From Cryptomeria japonica (lineage: Eukaryota; Streptophyta; Pinopsida; Cupressales; Cupressaceae), in assembly GCF_030272615.1 (NCBI RefSeq), contig NC_081414.1:656344292-656408291 (forward strand): 64,000 bases of DNA. The letters are read 5' to 3'. Positions 1-11,290 of the stretch are shown piece by piece. How positions within the stretch are numbered: position 1 is the stretch's first letter; every line of letters begins with the position of its first letter. The position numbers and the translations under genes were made by a program. Under the pieces are notes generated by a model that was not told where the DNA came from, did not search any database, and worked only from the letters and a program-made list of their open reading frames with translations.

Positions 1-60
1 GATGTAATTGATCAAAAGGATTAGGGCATCATAATTCTTTATTTAGAAGAATTTGTTCTA

Positions 61-423
61 TTAAATGTCCATGAAGAAAAGAGTGTAAAATATTTTTGGA
101 AGAAGCTTGGAGATGTTTATCAAACTAAATCCTAGGTAAGAAAGTTATTCTTGAGAAAGAAAATGTATTCTTTGAAGATGAAAAATGGACGATCAATTAC
201 AAATCATCTTAGCACATTCAAAATAATAATTGCTTAGATGAGACTTGCTAATAAAAATATTGATGAGGAAGATCATTGCATTCTTCTCTTATGTTGTTTT
301 CCAGACTCATGGGACTACCTTTTTATAGAAATTGATAGTAGAACTACAAATGTAAAGATGGATGAGGAGGAGAAAAAGAAGAATAAATTAAAATCCTTCA
401 GTTTTGAAATCATCTTAGGATGA
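61..423 (+). pseudogene. copia Gag fragment (UBN2-like)
   Basis: Reading across two stops gives LNVHEEKSVKYFWKKLGDVY, then a stretch with FLRKKMYSLKMKNG, then an open segment from 238 with MRLANKNIDEEDHC and LLCCFPDSWDYL. This matches the Gag fold of plant copia elements, where a WxxLxxxY block is followed by LxxLKM and LLxSLPxSW. The protein would coat element RNA in the cytoplasmic particle. The zinc knuckle is not recognisable. It is interrupted and not functional. Confidence 0.75.
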
Positions 424-1399
424 TAGTGAAGCCTTTGTTGCAAACTTGGAAACACATGAATTAGAATATGAGTGGTTGAAAGATTTAGGTGCATCATTCC
501 ACATGAAATCATATTAGGGCTAGTTCATGAATTATGGAGATTATGATGTTGGGAAGGTGTACCTCAGTGATTATTATCATCTAAATATTTTTTGTCGTGG
601 AAGTGTAAATATTATATTCCTTGATGGTAGAGTGAATGGGATTGATAGTGTCTTGCATATCTTGGGTTTGTCATGTAGCATACTTTCTATAACTAAATTT
701 AGTGATGTGGGTGTGTAGGTTATTTTCTCACAAGTGGATGTAAGATGAATATAGGGGATATGGTTTTTCTAAGGGTGTTTGAATTGACATCTTGTATAAT
801 TTGGATACATGAATGTATGTTGTGATAGTACTTCTAAGGAGTAAAAGTAGAGGACTATATATTCTTCATCTACACTATCAATTGAGGTGTGAAGAGACAT
901 CTTACTTCTAGATCTGATCGTCATACTTTATAGGAACCTATGGGTGCCAATGCCTTTTACATGAGACTTCTAGTGGAGGAGACATTGTTATGGCACCTAA
1001 AAATTGGTCAAATTTGTGAGAAGGGTCTAAAAACCCTAAAAAATAAATGCCTCATAAAGGGGATTGATGATTGTAATCTTAAGTTTGATTTTTGAAAACA
1101 TTGCATTTATGGAAAGAAAAATCATGTTCAATTTTACTTTAACTCTCATAAATTTTCTGCTTTTCTAGATCAAGTTGCATTTTAATTTCTTTTGTCATGT
1201 TAAAGTTCCTTCAATTTCCAAAACTTTGTAGTTTGTATCATTCATCAATAAATATAGTGGAATGATATTTATTTATTGTCTCAAAAGAAAATATGAAGTC
1301 TTTAGTTTATTAAAGGAGAGTATGGCTCTTGTTGAGAATCAAAGTTATAGAAAGATTAAGTGTTTGAGAATTGACAATGGTGGTGAGTTTTATTTATAG

Positions 1400-1899
1400 A
1401 TTTTGACAAGTTTTGTAAGGAGCATGGGATTAAGAGGAATAAAAAAACTCCATACACCCATCAACAAAATCAAGTTATAGAGATGATGAATAGGACATTG
1501 ATAGATAGGGTTAGGAGTATTGTTAGTGGTGTTGGCCTCATTTTTTTTTGCATGAAATCTATAGCCATTTTCTATTATTTAGTAAATAGGTCTCCTATAT
1601 CAACACTTGTTGATAAAACATATATGGAGGTGTGGTCATGAAAAAAGCCTTCAATGAAATATCTTATAGTATTTGGTTGTGAATCTTATGCTCATGTTCT
1701 GAGTGAAAATAGGTCTAAGTTAGAGAACAAGGTACTGAAGTGCATCTTTATTAGTTATGGTGCTGGTGTAAACGGGCACAAGCTTTGGGATCTAGTGAGA
1801 GTTCAAGTTATCAATAGTAGTTGTGTTATTTTTAGAGAGATGAAACCTTATGCTATTGACCTATCGCTAAAGAAGAGCTTAAGTAAAACAAGGAGGTAA
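1400..1899 (+). pseudogene. copia integrase core and C-terminal remnant
   Basis: The segment DFDKFCKEHGIKRNKKTPYT followed by HQQNQVIEMMNRTLIDRVRS corresponds to the third catalytic block of copia integrases, normally TPQQNGVAERMNRTL; the catalytic Glu is retained in VIEMMNR. From 1654 an open frame continues with FGCESYAHVLSENRSKLENK and CIFISYGAGVNGHKLWD, the usual region after the core. Upstream, 1060-1400 is badly frameshifted but still shows the GLKTLKNK and CIYGKKNH blocks of the zinc-binding region. Dead copy. Confidence 0.75.
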
Positions 1900-2099
1900 T
1901 TCAAGTTCCTTCAACCCTTAAGAAAGAAGAACTATGACCTCCTAATGGATTTGATGATGAAGAGAGCTCTAGTAGATTTAAATCTTCAAAATAAATGAAG
2001 AACCTCAACATCAACATTTGAGGAGGTCAATAAGAATTAGGTGATAACTAAATAGGTTTTGTCATTCAATTTTAGATTCCAGTATTATTTTTCTTGGAT

Positions 2100-2760
2100 T
2101 TTGAGAGAGGTTATGGGTATGAGTGATGCAAACTCATGGATGAAATACATGGACAAAGAGATGGCATCTTTGAAGAAGAATATTAAATATGATTTTATAA
2201 TCTTGTCTGAAGGATGGAAGCCTATGGGATGTAAATGTGTGTTTAGGAAAATGTGTGGTCTTGATGGTAGTGTTGAGAAACATATATCACAATTGATCAC
2301 AAAGGGGTATTCCTAGGTTGAGGGAATAGATTATGGTGATATTTTGTCCCCCTTTACAAAGTTGACATCCATTCAATTCTTATTATCACTTGCTATAACT
2401 CATGACTGGGAAATCAATCAAATGGATGTGAAGACACCATTCCTTCATGGTGATTTGGAGGAGGAGATATATATGTCATAGTGAGAGAATTTCATGAATC
2501 AAGATAAAAATAATCTAGTTTGCATGTTGAAAAATTATTTGTATGGTTTCAAATAGTCTCCTAAAATGTGGCACAAGTATTTTTATACCTATGTGTTGAG
2601 TTTGATATTTTAGAGGTCTAAATTTGATCACTATGTTAAATTCAAAATTGATAATGGTTGGATTCTCACTATTGCATTATATGTAGATTATATATTGCTA
2701 TTTTCTAATAGATATTTTATTTTTGACTTGAAACTTCTTAGTTGTTAGCATAATTCAAAA
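2100..2760 (+). pseudogene. copia reverse transcriptase remnant
   Basis: Begins with VMGMSDANSWMKYMDKEMAS (the usual EA..D..W..AM..E). It continues with WKPMGCKCVFRKM, YGDILSPFTKLTSIQFLLSL, NQMDVKTPFLHGDLEEEIYM and NYLYGFK. The catalytic YVDD box reads YVDY (ALYVDYILLFSN), so the last Asp is lost. In-frame stops replace several expected Gln or Trp codons, for example at about 2479 and 2555. It would have copied element RNA into cDNA; it is now inactive. Confidence 0.85.
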
Positions 2761-3279
2761 TGGAAGATTTGAATGCAGCTAGGAACATTTTGGTAATGGA
2801 TATTAAAATAGACAAAGATAATGAAAGGTTTGGTTAAGCCAAAGTAAGTATGTGAATTTAGTGTGGGAGAAATTCAACATGATATCTTATAGATCCATGA
2901 TAGTTCCTATTGACTTTTGAATGAAGTTATTAGTGGAATATTTTCCAAAATATCCTATTGATGTGGAGGACATGGATAGTTCATCATATGTGAGAGTTAT
3001 TATAGTCTTATGTATGCTATGGTTTGTATTAGACTAAAAGTGCCTAAATAGTGGTAGTCTTGAGTCAATCTATGTCTAACCCTAGATGATTTCTTTGTGA
3101 TGCAATTAAGAGTGTTCAAATATTGGAGAGGTTCTTTTGAGTAGTCCTTGTGTTTTTATGGTCATGCTATTGGACCTTGAAATTTTATGAGTATCTATGG
3201 ATATGTGGTTTTAGATTGGGCAAGTGAAATTGACAACATAAGATCCACTAGTGATTATATTTTTACTATATTCAATGGT

Positions 3280-3650
3280 GCTATTAGTTTGATGAGTAAG
3301 TAGCATGTTGTAGTTGCTTTGTAAATGATAGAATAAGAGTATATGGTAGCCACTTATGCTTGTAAGGAAGCCATTTGGATAGGAATGTTGTGTTAAGATA
3401 TTGGGCTTGATGAATGTTTAATTACTATCTATTGTGATAGTAAGAGTGTCATTTTCTTAGAAAAATTTGTAAGTTTCCATGCTAGAGCAAAGAAAATAGA
3501 TGTTCAGTTTCATTTTGTTTGAGATATGGTAGAGATGGGAAGATAAATCTAGAGAAAGATGACACTTTGATTAATGTTGCACATGCATTGGTGAAACTTG
3601 TGCATATAGAGGAGTTCAAATGGTCTTCTAGTTCCGTGGGCCTCTCTGCC
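3280..3650 (+). pseudogene. copia RNase H remnant
   Basis: Includes a block reading HVVVALMIEEYM-like with frameshifts, ATYACKEAIWIGMLC, ITIYCDSKSVIFLEKFVSFH and ARAKKIDVQFHFV. This is the standard C-terminal copia series ending in the histidine-rich box. Several stops are present. It marks the 3' end of the polyprotein, about 40 bp before the presumed polypurine tract. Confidence 0.75.
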
Positions 3651-3865
3651 CCTTTCGTTGATTGATAAGTTCTTGAAAGTTATTTAACAAGTGGGAGAAT
3701 ATTTGGATTAAGGTACCAAACATATATATCCATTTATTTTCCTAAATTTAAATATCAACATCAAAATCCATTCATTCTTTACTACAAAAATATATCCATT
3801 TATTTTCCTATTTATTTATATACTTTTAACACTAAATTCAACAGATAGTAACCCCTAAATTCAAA

Positions 3866-4036
3866 AGACAGTAGTGTCTCCTTGGGGTCTATGCTGGTTT
3901 TTGTTGTTTAGCTATTTTTTCTGTTCGCTGGTCTTTTGACCAGACGCTCTGTATGTGGACTCTATTTTCTCAGCTTTCTTTCTAACTATGTTGTAATGGT
4001 TTCGGGTCCTTAAAACCTGTTTTTCAATCAATCAGA
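3866..4036 (+). mobile_element. Probable 5'-truncated LINE 3' UTR
   Basis: A T/G-rich stretch ending in gttgtaatggtttcgggtcc and ttcaatcaatcagaac resembles the 3' untranslated end of plant L1 elements. No ORF and no clear poly(A) tail are present, and I could not identify target duplications. It does not continue into the larger LINE that starts near 4975. The call rests on style of sequence only. Confidence 0.35.
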
Positions 4037-4040
4037 ACAT

Positions 4041-4974
4041 TTATTTATTGAAGTTAAATTAATGTATACTTATTTGTATACATCTTATGAATTTCCAAGA
4101 AATATTTATTTTGAATTGTCTATGATTTTAAAAATAAAACACATGTTAACAGGTAAAGTCAACAGTCAAATACAATAAATCTTTCATGAACCAAGATATT
4201 ACCAAATATAACAAGAGCTGCTATGTAGCTAGAGTCCTTTCCATTTGAAATTTTTTTTTGTAATAATGCTAGGGTTGCAGATGCAGTTGGTTATAGTAGG
4301 TAATGACGAGTGTTGTTGTTAGGAGTGCAAAGTGCAAAAAAATCAAAACCTACAATCACTAGAGATCATTATTAACATTAATACATTGTGAACGGTGGAG
4401 AGCCAAATTATAGTGTTGTTAATAGAGGATAGTGGTGGTATGAATGCATGTGTATTATAATTCATTGTAAAGCCTAGATTGAACTTTGAAATAGAAGTCA
4501 ATGGTACACCATAATAGGGAAAATTGAGTGCATATAATTAGAAAGGAAAATATTATAGTGCTGTTAATAGGGGACAGTGGCAATATGAATGCATGTGTAT
4601 TATAATTAATTGTAAATCCTACATTGAAATATAAGTCAATGGTATAACATAATAGAAAAAATTGAGTGCATATAATCAGAAAGGAAAATTTATAGGCTGA
4701 TTTACACACATCATAATTATGTTTTCTTTGCATTAGCCATATAGTTAGAAAATTTGAAATGATTTATGCTAAATGTTTCTAAACAAGAAATACATATAGA
4801 CATTAAATTGCAATAAACCTATTAGAAAGCCACAAAGCAAATATTAAATTGTAGTAAACCTATTAGATTTAATCAATAGTCCATTATGTTATTAAAAATA
4901 TTGTTCCAGTGATCATAATTATGTAGATTGAGTTGATATAATTATGTAGAATACAATTGAGCTGAGCAAAATTT
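4041..4974. other. AT-rich spacer, no gene seen
   Basis: No coding pattern or LTR boundary recognised. The only internal structure I see is the tandem duplication listed separately (4407-4695). Confidence 0.6.
4407..4695 (+). repeat. Diverged tandem duplication, about 145-bp unit
   Basis: Two adjacent copies start at 4407 and 4552. Both run through attatagtg-tgttaatag, then atgaatgcatgtgtattata, then aattgagtgcatataat and agaaaggaaaa. The copies differ by several substitutions and small indels, so the duplication is not recent. Confidence 0.85.
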
Positions 4975-5157
4975 CAATGGGGGAGTGAATTTTTGGAATT
5001 AGCGAAGTTTAGGGTTCGAGGGTCATGCAGTCGAACAGGTCGTGGGGTGATGAAGCGGTGGCAGATCCGCTTCCACCCAAGGATCCATTCAGCAAGACCA
5101 TTGGTCATGTCCCTCAATGGGTTTTTTGACATGGCAAATGGGTGGATACTATGATTT

Positions 5158-6808
5158 GTGTTGGTCTTCCTCACCCTGGTGCGACTGATGGTTTTGGGGA
5201 TTTTTCATGTGGTAAACAATCTAGGTGAGATTTTACTTCCTCTTCTTCTTTTTAGGGGTTCTTTCATCGGCAGGGGAATCAAGGCCACAATTTGGGTGTC
5301 ATGGATCAGGGTGGTCGGCAATCGGGCAAACAAAATGTTAGGGTATCTGAAAATAAGGCTCGACAGAAGAAAAGCAAAGAAAATGCTGCTATGCTGGAGC
5401 CAAATTTAGGGGTTTCTGCTTGCCCTTTTCCAAATCCTGACTTGTCCTCATAACCGTGGTTTGTTTGGCTTCCACTTCCCTTGATTGATGCCTCAGATTC
5501 TCTTCTAGGGAAAAAGGCTCGTGATCTTCGGGCTTTGGCAGTTATTATTCAGGTATGGGGTGATTCCATTCATCTTTCAAAGCTACATTGTAAGATTCAT
5601 TCTCATTGGTATGACACTCTATACTTCAAAGTTTTATCTACAAATTCTTTTATTATTATCTTTGATTCTGCGGAAGCTGGGGATAAGGCTCTGAGTGTTC
5701 CATTTTTTTGGTTTGGAAAAAAATTGATTTTTATGGAATCTTGGAAACGCTTTTTTGAGCCCTCTGGGGTTGGCTCTAAGAAGGTCTCTTCCTATTTTAA
5801 ACTCCCTTTGTTACCTTCCGAATTTGTGGAATCTGACATTTTAAAAAGGATCGGGGACTCTTTTGGCAACTTTTTGTCGTCTCATTCGATGTTCGAAGAT
5901 GGGTTGTTTATTGTCAAAATATGTGTCTTACTTACTATTAATGTTTCTCCTCCTAAAATTTACAACATTCGGTCATCCTTTGGTATTTTGCATCAAAACC
6001 TTATTAGAGATTCTATGGAATTTGGTCGTTCTTCGGTGATTATGGATTCTCCCTTATTTTTTCACATGAAAAAGATTCAATTTGTTTCAGGAGGCATTGA
6101 TTCCTCAATTGATAAGAATGTGGAACTGTTTGCTTGGAATAAGAATCATGTAGGGGTTCAAGATTCTTATTTGGCTTCTGTTCCTTCCCTTTTGGACAAA
6201 AATGTCTCAACTAGGGTTAATTCAGATTTGCCTCATTGCTCCATTCCTTCTCCTGTGGTCGGCTTTGATAATTTCTCTAATTTAGATAATATCAATGATA
6301 TCTTGAATGCGGGAAAACCATCTTTGCATTCTGGTGGTTTGGAGAAGGACTTGAGGGATGAGTTAGAACTCCTCGGTCGGGTAAGAAAAGTGTTGAGCAT
6401 CCCTTTGAGGTTGATAGTTTTGTTATCATTCCGGATGACCATCTTATTGCTCAAGTTCAATATATTGTTAACAATAGTAATTTGGCTCTTAATTTTGCTT
6501 TAGCTAATAGAGTAATCTCTTTGATTTCTACCAATTTAGGTAATCTAGAGAATGAGTTAGCTGCTTTCCCTACAAATAATTCTCTTGAACTTCTTAATCC
6601 GGAGAGGGCTCCGGTGTTGTCGCTTCTTGGGGCACCTTCGGATTCCATTGAATCTGGCAAATTGAATCAAGGTCAAGATAAGGAACCTGGTGATTCTGCA
6701 CCTTTGGGTTTCAATGGGTTTCCTTTGATTCAATCCCCCCTTTCTCCTGCTTCACCTTTGTCTACTCTTGGTAAGATAGGTCGGAAGCCTAATCATGTCA
6801 TGACTTAG
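5158..6808 (+). pseudogene. LINE ORF1 (DUF4283-type RNA-binding protein), frameshifted
   Basis: Three open segments lie in series: 5158-5409, 5481-6503 and 6482-6808, the last two overlapping in different frames. The N-terminal part of the long segment contains RALAVIIQVWG, the block around SFIIIFDSAEAGDKAL, IFMESWKRFFEP, and then WPRVP-type sequence replaced by VSSYFKLPLLPSEFVES and DILKRIGDSFGNFLS. This pattern is that of DUF4283, found at the N terminus of plant LINE ORF1. The C-terminal part is Ser/Pro-rich and unconserved, as usual. No zinc knuckle is visible. Its role would be to coat LINE RNA. Confidence 0.7.
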
Positions 6809-6987
6809 TTGGAAATTGATGCGGGCATTCAATCAACCCAAAGAAGCGAATAAGAAATCCTTTTAGTCTGCCAGTTACAATAGCTTTGGCCTCTAAGAGA
6901 AGTCTTCATAAGGCCTTTTTGGTGGGAAAGGACTCTCAAGTTTCTTTGTGTGTTTTGAGGGGAGCTGATGCCTCCCCTCTAGGTCAA

Positions 6988-9900
6988 TGAAGATTATATC
7001 TTGGAATGTTAGGGGCTTAAATGCCCCTAACAAATGATGCTTGATTAGGTCTCAGTTGGACTTAATGAAGTGTGATATTGTGATGGTGCAAGAAACTAAG
7101 TTAAGTTTATCATCTACAGATATGTTATTTTCTGCTTGGAAATCTTGGAAATTTTGTGCATCTTCCTCTTTAGGTGCTTTAGGTGGTCTTGAGTTCCTTT
7201 GGAAAGATGCTTGTGTGGATTTCCCTTTGATTTCTTCCTCATCTAATTGGATGCTTGGACTTGTTAAGAGTAGGCTATCAAATTCTAAATTTTGTCTTTT
7301 TAATGTTTATGGCCCGACTAGGGTGTTGGAAAAGAGGAAACTTTGGGAGATTTTAGCTTCAGTTGCGTTTCCTTTGCAAGATGCCTTATTGATTTTTGGG
7401 GGTGATTTTAATGCTATTGTTGGTTTAGATGAGAAGGATGGGGGAATCATCCCTAATAAGCATATTATCTCACATTTTTGTCATTTTATCAATACCTTGA
7501 ATTTGATTGATTGTAAACCTCTTAATGATCCATTCACATGGACTAACATGCAGAGAGATTTCTGTCAAATTGCTGAAAGATTGGACCAGTTTTTGGTTTA
7601 ATTTGGGTCAGGATTTTGTTTCCTTAGTTCTCCCCTTCACTGGGTCAGATCATTTCCTTGTTTTGTTTTCTCTTCTTGAGGATAGGGCCCCTAGGAAACT
7701 ACCTTTCAAGTTTGATCCAATGTGGCTTAGGGATCAATCTATTTTGCCTTCGTTAAAACAATGGTGGCTTTCTACCCCACATATTCCTGGGTCTAGGATG
7801 TACCAAATTGTTAAGAAATTAGCTTTCTTAAAACATAAGATTAGAAGTTGGAATGTTCCACACTTTATGAATATCTCTGGTGAAAAGGAAAGGATTCAAG
7901 AATAAATTGAGCAGTTGAATAAGAGTATCATTAGTTCGGGTATGTCCTCTTTTTCTTATGATAGGCTTAAATCTTTAAATTTTCAATTAGGTGAGATTCT
8001 GACTAGGGAAGAAACTTATTAGAGGCAGAAATCTAGGGATCTTTGGTTATCAGAGAGGGATAGAAATGCCAAGTTTTTCCTTTCTTCTACTAAGCTTAAG
8101 AGGCAATGCAATATAATTTTGTGTATTATTGATTCTAATGGGAAAAGTCTGTTTGATGAGGGTGATATTGGCTCTGAAGCCATCAGGTTCTTTAAGTCTT
8201 TGCTTACGGCTGAACCTATAGCTTTAGATAATACTTTTGTAAATTTGATCCCCCCTCTAGTGACTCAAGAGGATAATAAGATGCTTATGGCTCCATGCTC
8301 TTTGGAGGAGATAAAAGAGGTAGTGTTTTCCATGCATTCGGAAAATGCTCCAGGTTAGGATGGTTCTACAACTTTATTTTTTCAGAAGTGTTGGGATTTT
8401 ATCGTAAAGAATGTCTTACTAGCCTTGGAAGAATCTAGGAGAAATATGACGATTTTGAGAGAACGTAATGCTACCCTTATTGCTATTATTCAAAAAGTAG
8501 ATAATCCTAGCTCTTTTTTTGAGTTCCATCCTATTGCCCTATGTACTACTTTTTATAAGATTTTTACCAAGGCAATTTCTATTAGGCTTTCTAGGCTTCT
8601 TCCTCAGATAGTTTCCATGGAGCAAGGTGGCTTTGTGCCTAGAAGAAAACCACCGAAGGTGCGATTGTAGCTCATGAAATTTTTCACTCCATTTCACAAC
8701 AAAAGATTCCGGCCATGATCCTTAAACTAGATATGCTTAAAGCTTATGATCGTGTCAACTGGAAGTCCCTTGTTGTTGTCTTGACTCACCTTGGGTTTTC
8801 ACATTTTTGGGTTAAATGGGTGTTTTCGTGCATATCTTATGGTTGTTTCTCAGTGTTGATCAATGGCTCTCCTTCGGGGTTCTTTGCTTCCTCCCGGGGA
8901 ATTAGGCAAGGGGATCCTCTCTCCCCTTTTTTATTTATACTTTTGGCTGGGGCATTAAGTAGGGCCATTTCTAATGCTATAACATCTAGATTATGATTGG
9001 GAATCAAAATTGATGGCCTTCCTTCTTCACAATCCCATTGCTTATTTTCTAATGATAGATTCTATTTGGGGCTGCCTCTTTGAGAGAAGCTAGAGTTATA
9101 AAGAAAATTATTTTTGATTATGCTGCATTTTCAGATCAAAAAGTTAATAACCAGAAATCTAAGGTTTTCTTTTTGAATGTATCTCCTCTAGATAGAAATA
9201 GACTCATTCATTTTTGGGGCTTTCAAGTAGGGACCTTTCCTTGCAAGTATCTAGGCATTCCTTTTTTCCTGGGCTCAGAAAAGACCTCCTTTTGGGATAA
9301 AGTTGTTCATGCGATCACTTCCAGAATATCTTCCTAGAATCATAAGTGGCTTACAATGGCTGGTAAGATTCTTTTAATTATATCAATTCTGAATGCCATC
9401 CCTACACATTTGATGTCTATTTTGAAGGCTCCCCCTAAAGTTGTCAAGGATATTAAGATTTCCCTAAGGTCCTTTCTTTGGAATGATAATGTTGGGGGTA
9501 GAAAGAAGATTCCTCTTGTACCATGGGACAAAATCTATTGTCCTTAAGAACTAGGAGGTGCGAGTATTCATGATTTAGTAGCCCAGAATAAGGCCTCGGG
9601 GGATAAACTGGTGTGGAAGTTATATGTAGACCCTTTGAGTAAATGGGCTTCCATTATGCTTGTTAAGTATTTAAGGGGAGCTCCTCGAGAACATATTTTT
9701 ATGACTGCATCTCTCCCAAAGGGTTCTTCTTTTTCGAACTTTTTGGTTTCTTGCAAAATGGTTATTTTACCAAACCTTTCTTAGGTTGTTCATAATGGGA
9801 AAAAGGCCTGGTTTTGGGATGAATCTGGAATGGGCATCTCGCTTTTTTAACTATTCGGGATTGGTCCCCTTTGCCTGATATTTTATCGGATCTTTGGGGG

Positions 9901-11210
9901 GGTTTTGTTGCAAACTATTTTGATATTGATTCTACAGGTCCATAAATAGTAGCTAAATGGAAGGATATTCCTCCCTTGCCCATTGCTAACCATCTTACAC
10001 TCGCTTTTATGGAAGAACTTTAGAAAAGACCTCTTGTATTTCAAGATAAGGAGGATACCTTGGTTTGGACTAAGAGTGCCTCAGGTGCTTATTCAGTAAA
10101 AGAAGGGTACAATTCTTTGTCTCAAGCTTCCTCGACCTCCCTCTCCTGACCTACTAAACTGTTTTTGCATCCGGCTTGTCTTCCTAAAGAAAAATCTTTT
10201 GCTTGGTTGTCAGTCCAGGATAAAGTTCTCTCTGGGATGAGATTGGACAGGCTTGGGATTAGTATGATATTCCCTTGTGTTTTCTGTGGCTATTGTATGG
10301 AAACCATGGATCATATCTGTCCTTTTGCTCGTGAATGTTGGTACTAGATTTTTGTAATGTTTGGTTGGTCTTCTGCTTGTAGCCCTAATCTATTGTTGCA
10401 CTTCATGGCTTGGCCCTTGTTGTATTCATCTTCTTTTTATTCATCTCTTTGGATTGTGGCACTGTCTCTTGTGGTATGGAGTCTCTGGCTAGAAAGGAAT
10501 TCCAGGATTTTTAAACATAAATCTACTGTACTTGAAGAAGTTCTTGGCAAGGTTCACTCCTCCATTTGTGAGGTGGTGCTTTCTTACATCCATAAAAATT
10601 TAGATCACTTGAGGTCTTTTACTCACTGAAATAATTGGGTAGCTTGGAAATGGGGCTCTCTTCATCTAATGCCCTCTCATGGGGCTATAACATCTGGTTT
10701 ATCTTCTCTTGTTAAGCATAGGATGGCCAAATGGAGTCCTCCCACCCATTTTGCCTTCAAGCTCAATTTTGATGGGGCTTCTAAGGGAAATATGGGAAGG
10801 TCTGGTATTGGAGTGGTCATTTTTTATCATTCTTCTAAGATTATCAAAGCTATGGGAAAATATATTGGTCAGAGCTCTAATAATGCAGCCGAATTTCAGG
10901 CATTATCTTTTGGTCTTGATCTCTCTATCTCTTTGAATATTAAAGATATTGCTATTGAAGGAGACTCAATGTTGGTTTTTTAGGTAGTTGTTGCCAAAAA
11001 ATGTATCTCTTGGCATTTATAGTACTTGTTAGAGTGCATTCTTGTGCAATTGGAGTATTTTTCCTCCTTAACTATCTCTCATTATTATAGGGAGATCAAT
11101 ATCATTGTGGATTTCTTGGCCAATAGGGTTGTTGCTGATGGTGCAGACTTCTTAGAGGTTCTTCCTTCAGACATTCTAGCCTCTTGCATTAGGCTTCTCT
11201 CTTAGCGGAA
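6988..11210 (+). pseudogene. LINE ORF2 polyprotein (EN-RT-zf-RVT-RNase H), disrupted
   Basis: Endonuclease (6988-7602) starts MKIISWNVRGLNAPNK, then a stop, then VMVQETKL, FNVYGPT, FGGDFNAIVG and ERLDQFLV, the exonuclease-endonuclease-phosphatase motifs. Reverse transcriptase (about 8110-9330) has [34 protein letters not shown] and [13 protein letters not shown]. The active-site box reads FSND where FADD is expected. The thumb and linker (9340-10050) include MAGKILLI and a WNDNVGGRKKIPLV block. zf-RVT (10051-10350) shows LVWTKSASGAYSVKEGY, then FAWLSVQDKVLS and CVFCG-ETMDHICPFA. RNase H (10760-11200) has LNFDGASKGN, NNAAEFQAL and IEGDSMLVF. Stops at about 7036, 7602, 7903, 8021, 8356, 8668, 8994, 9337, 9544 and others kill it. 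Confidence 0.9.
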
Positions 11211-11290
11211 GTTGGGTCTTACCTAGAAGCATTCCTCATTTTCTATGCTAGATGTGGGTTTCTTTTGCAAGTATCAATAGTGAGGGTGTT

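Larger units (their letters stand above)
1..3700 (+). mobile_element. Decayed Ty1/copia retrotransposon, 5' end outside window
   Basis: Fragments of a copia polyprotein appear in the right order on the + strand: Gag (about 60-420), a protease-like stretch (about 470-520), integrase (about 1060-1890), reverse transcriptase (about 2100-2760) and RNase H (about 3280-3650). Every domain is broken by stops and frameshifts, so this is an old dead copy. The 5' LTR, if any, lies outside the window. A purine-rich stretch near 3690 (caagtgggagaata) sits where a polypurine tract is expected, but I could not delimit a 3' LTR after it. The superfamily call rests on the integrase-before-RT order and on the motifs given in the domain entries. 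Confidence 0.85.
4975..11290 (+). mobile_element. Near full-length plant L1-type LINE, inactive
   Basis: A single non-LTR retrotransposon on the + strand: ORF1 (about 5158-6808), then ORF2 with endonuclease, reverse transcriptase, zf-RVT and RNase H in canonical order (6988-11210). The length of about 6.3 kb fits a full-length plant L1. Stops and frameshifts are scattered but domains stay alignable, so it is of intermediate age. The left edge is set only by the start of coding-like sequence. The right edge is where the H repeat begins (about 11291). No poly(A) tail or target duplication was found, so the 3' end may be truncated. Confidence 0.85.
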
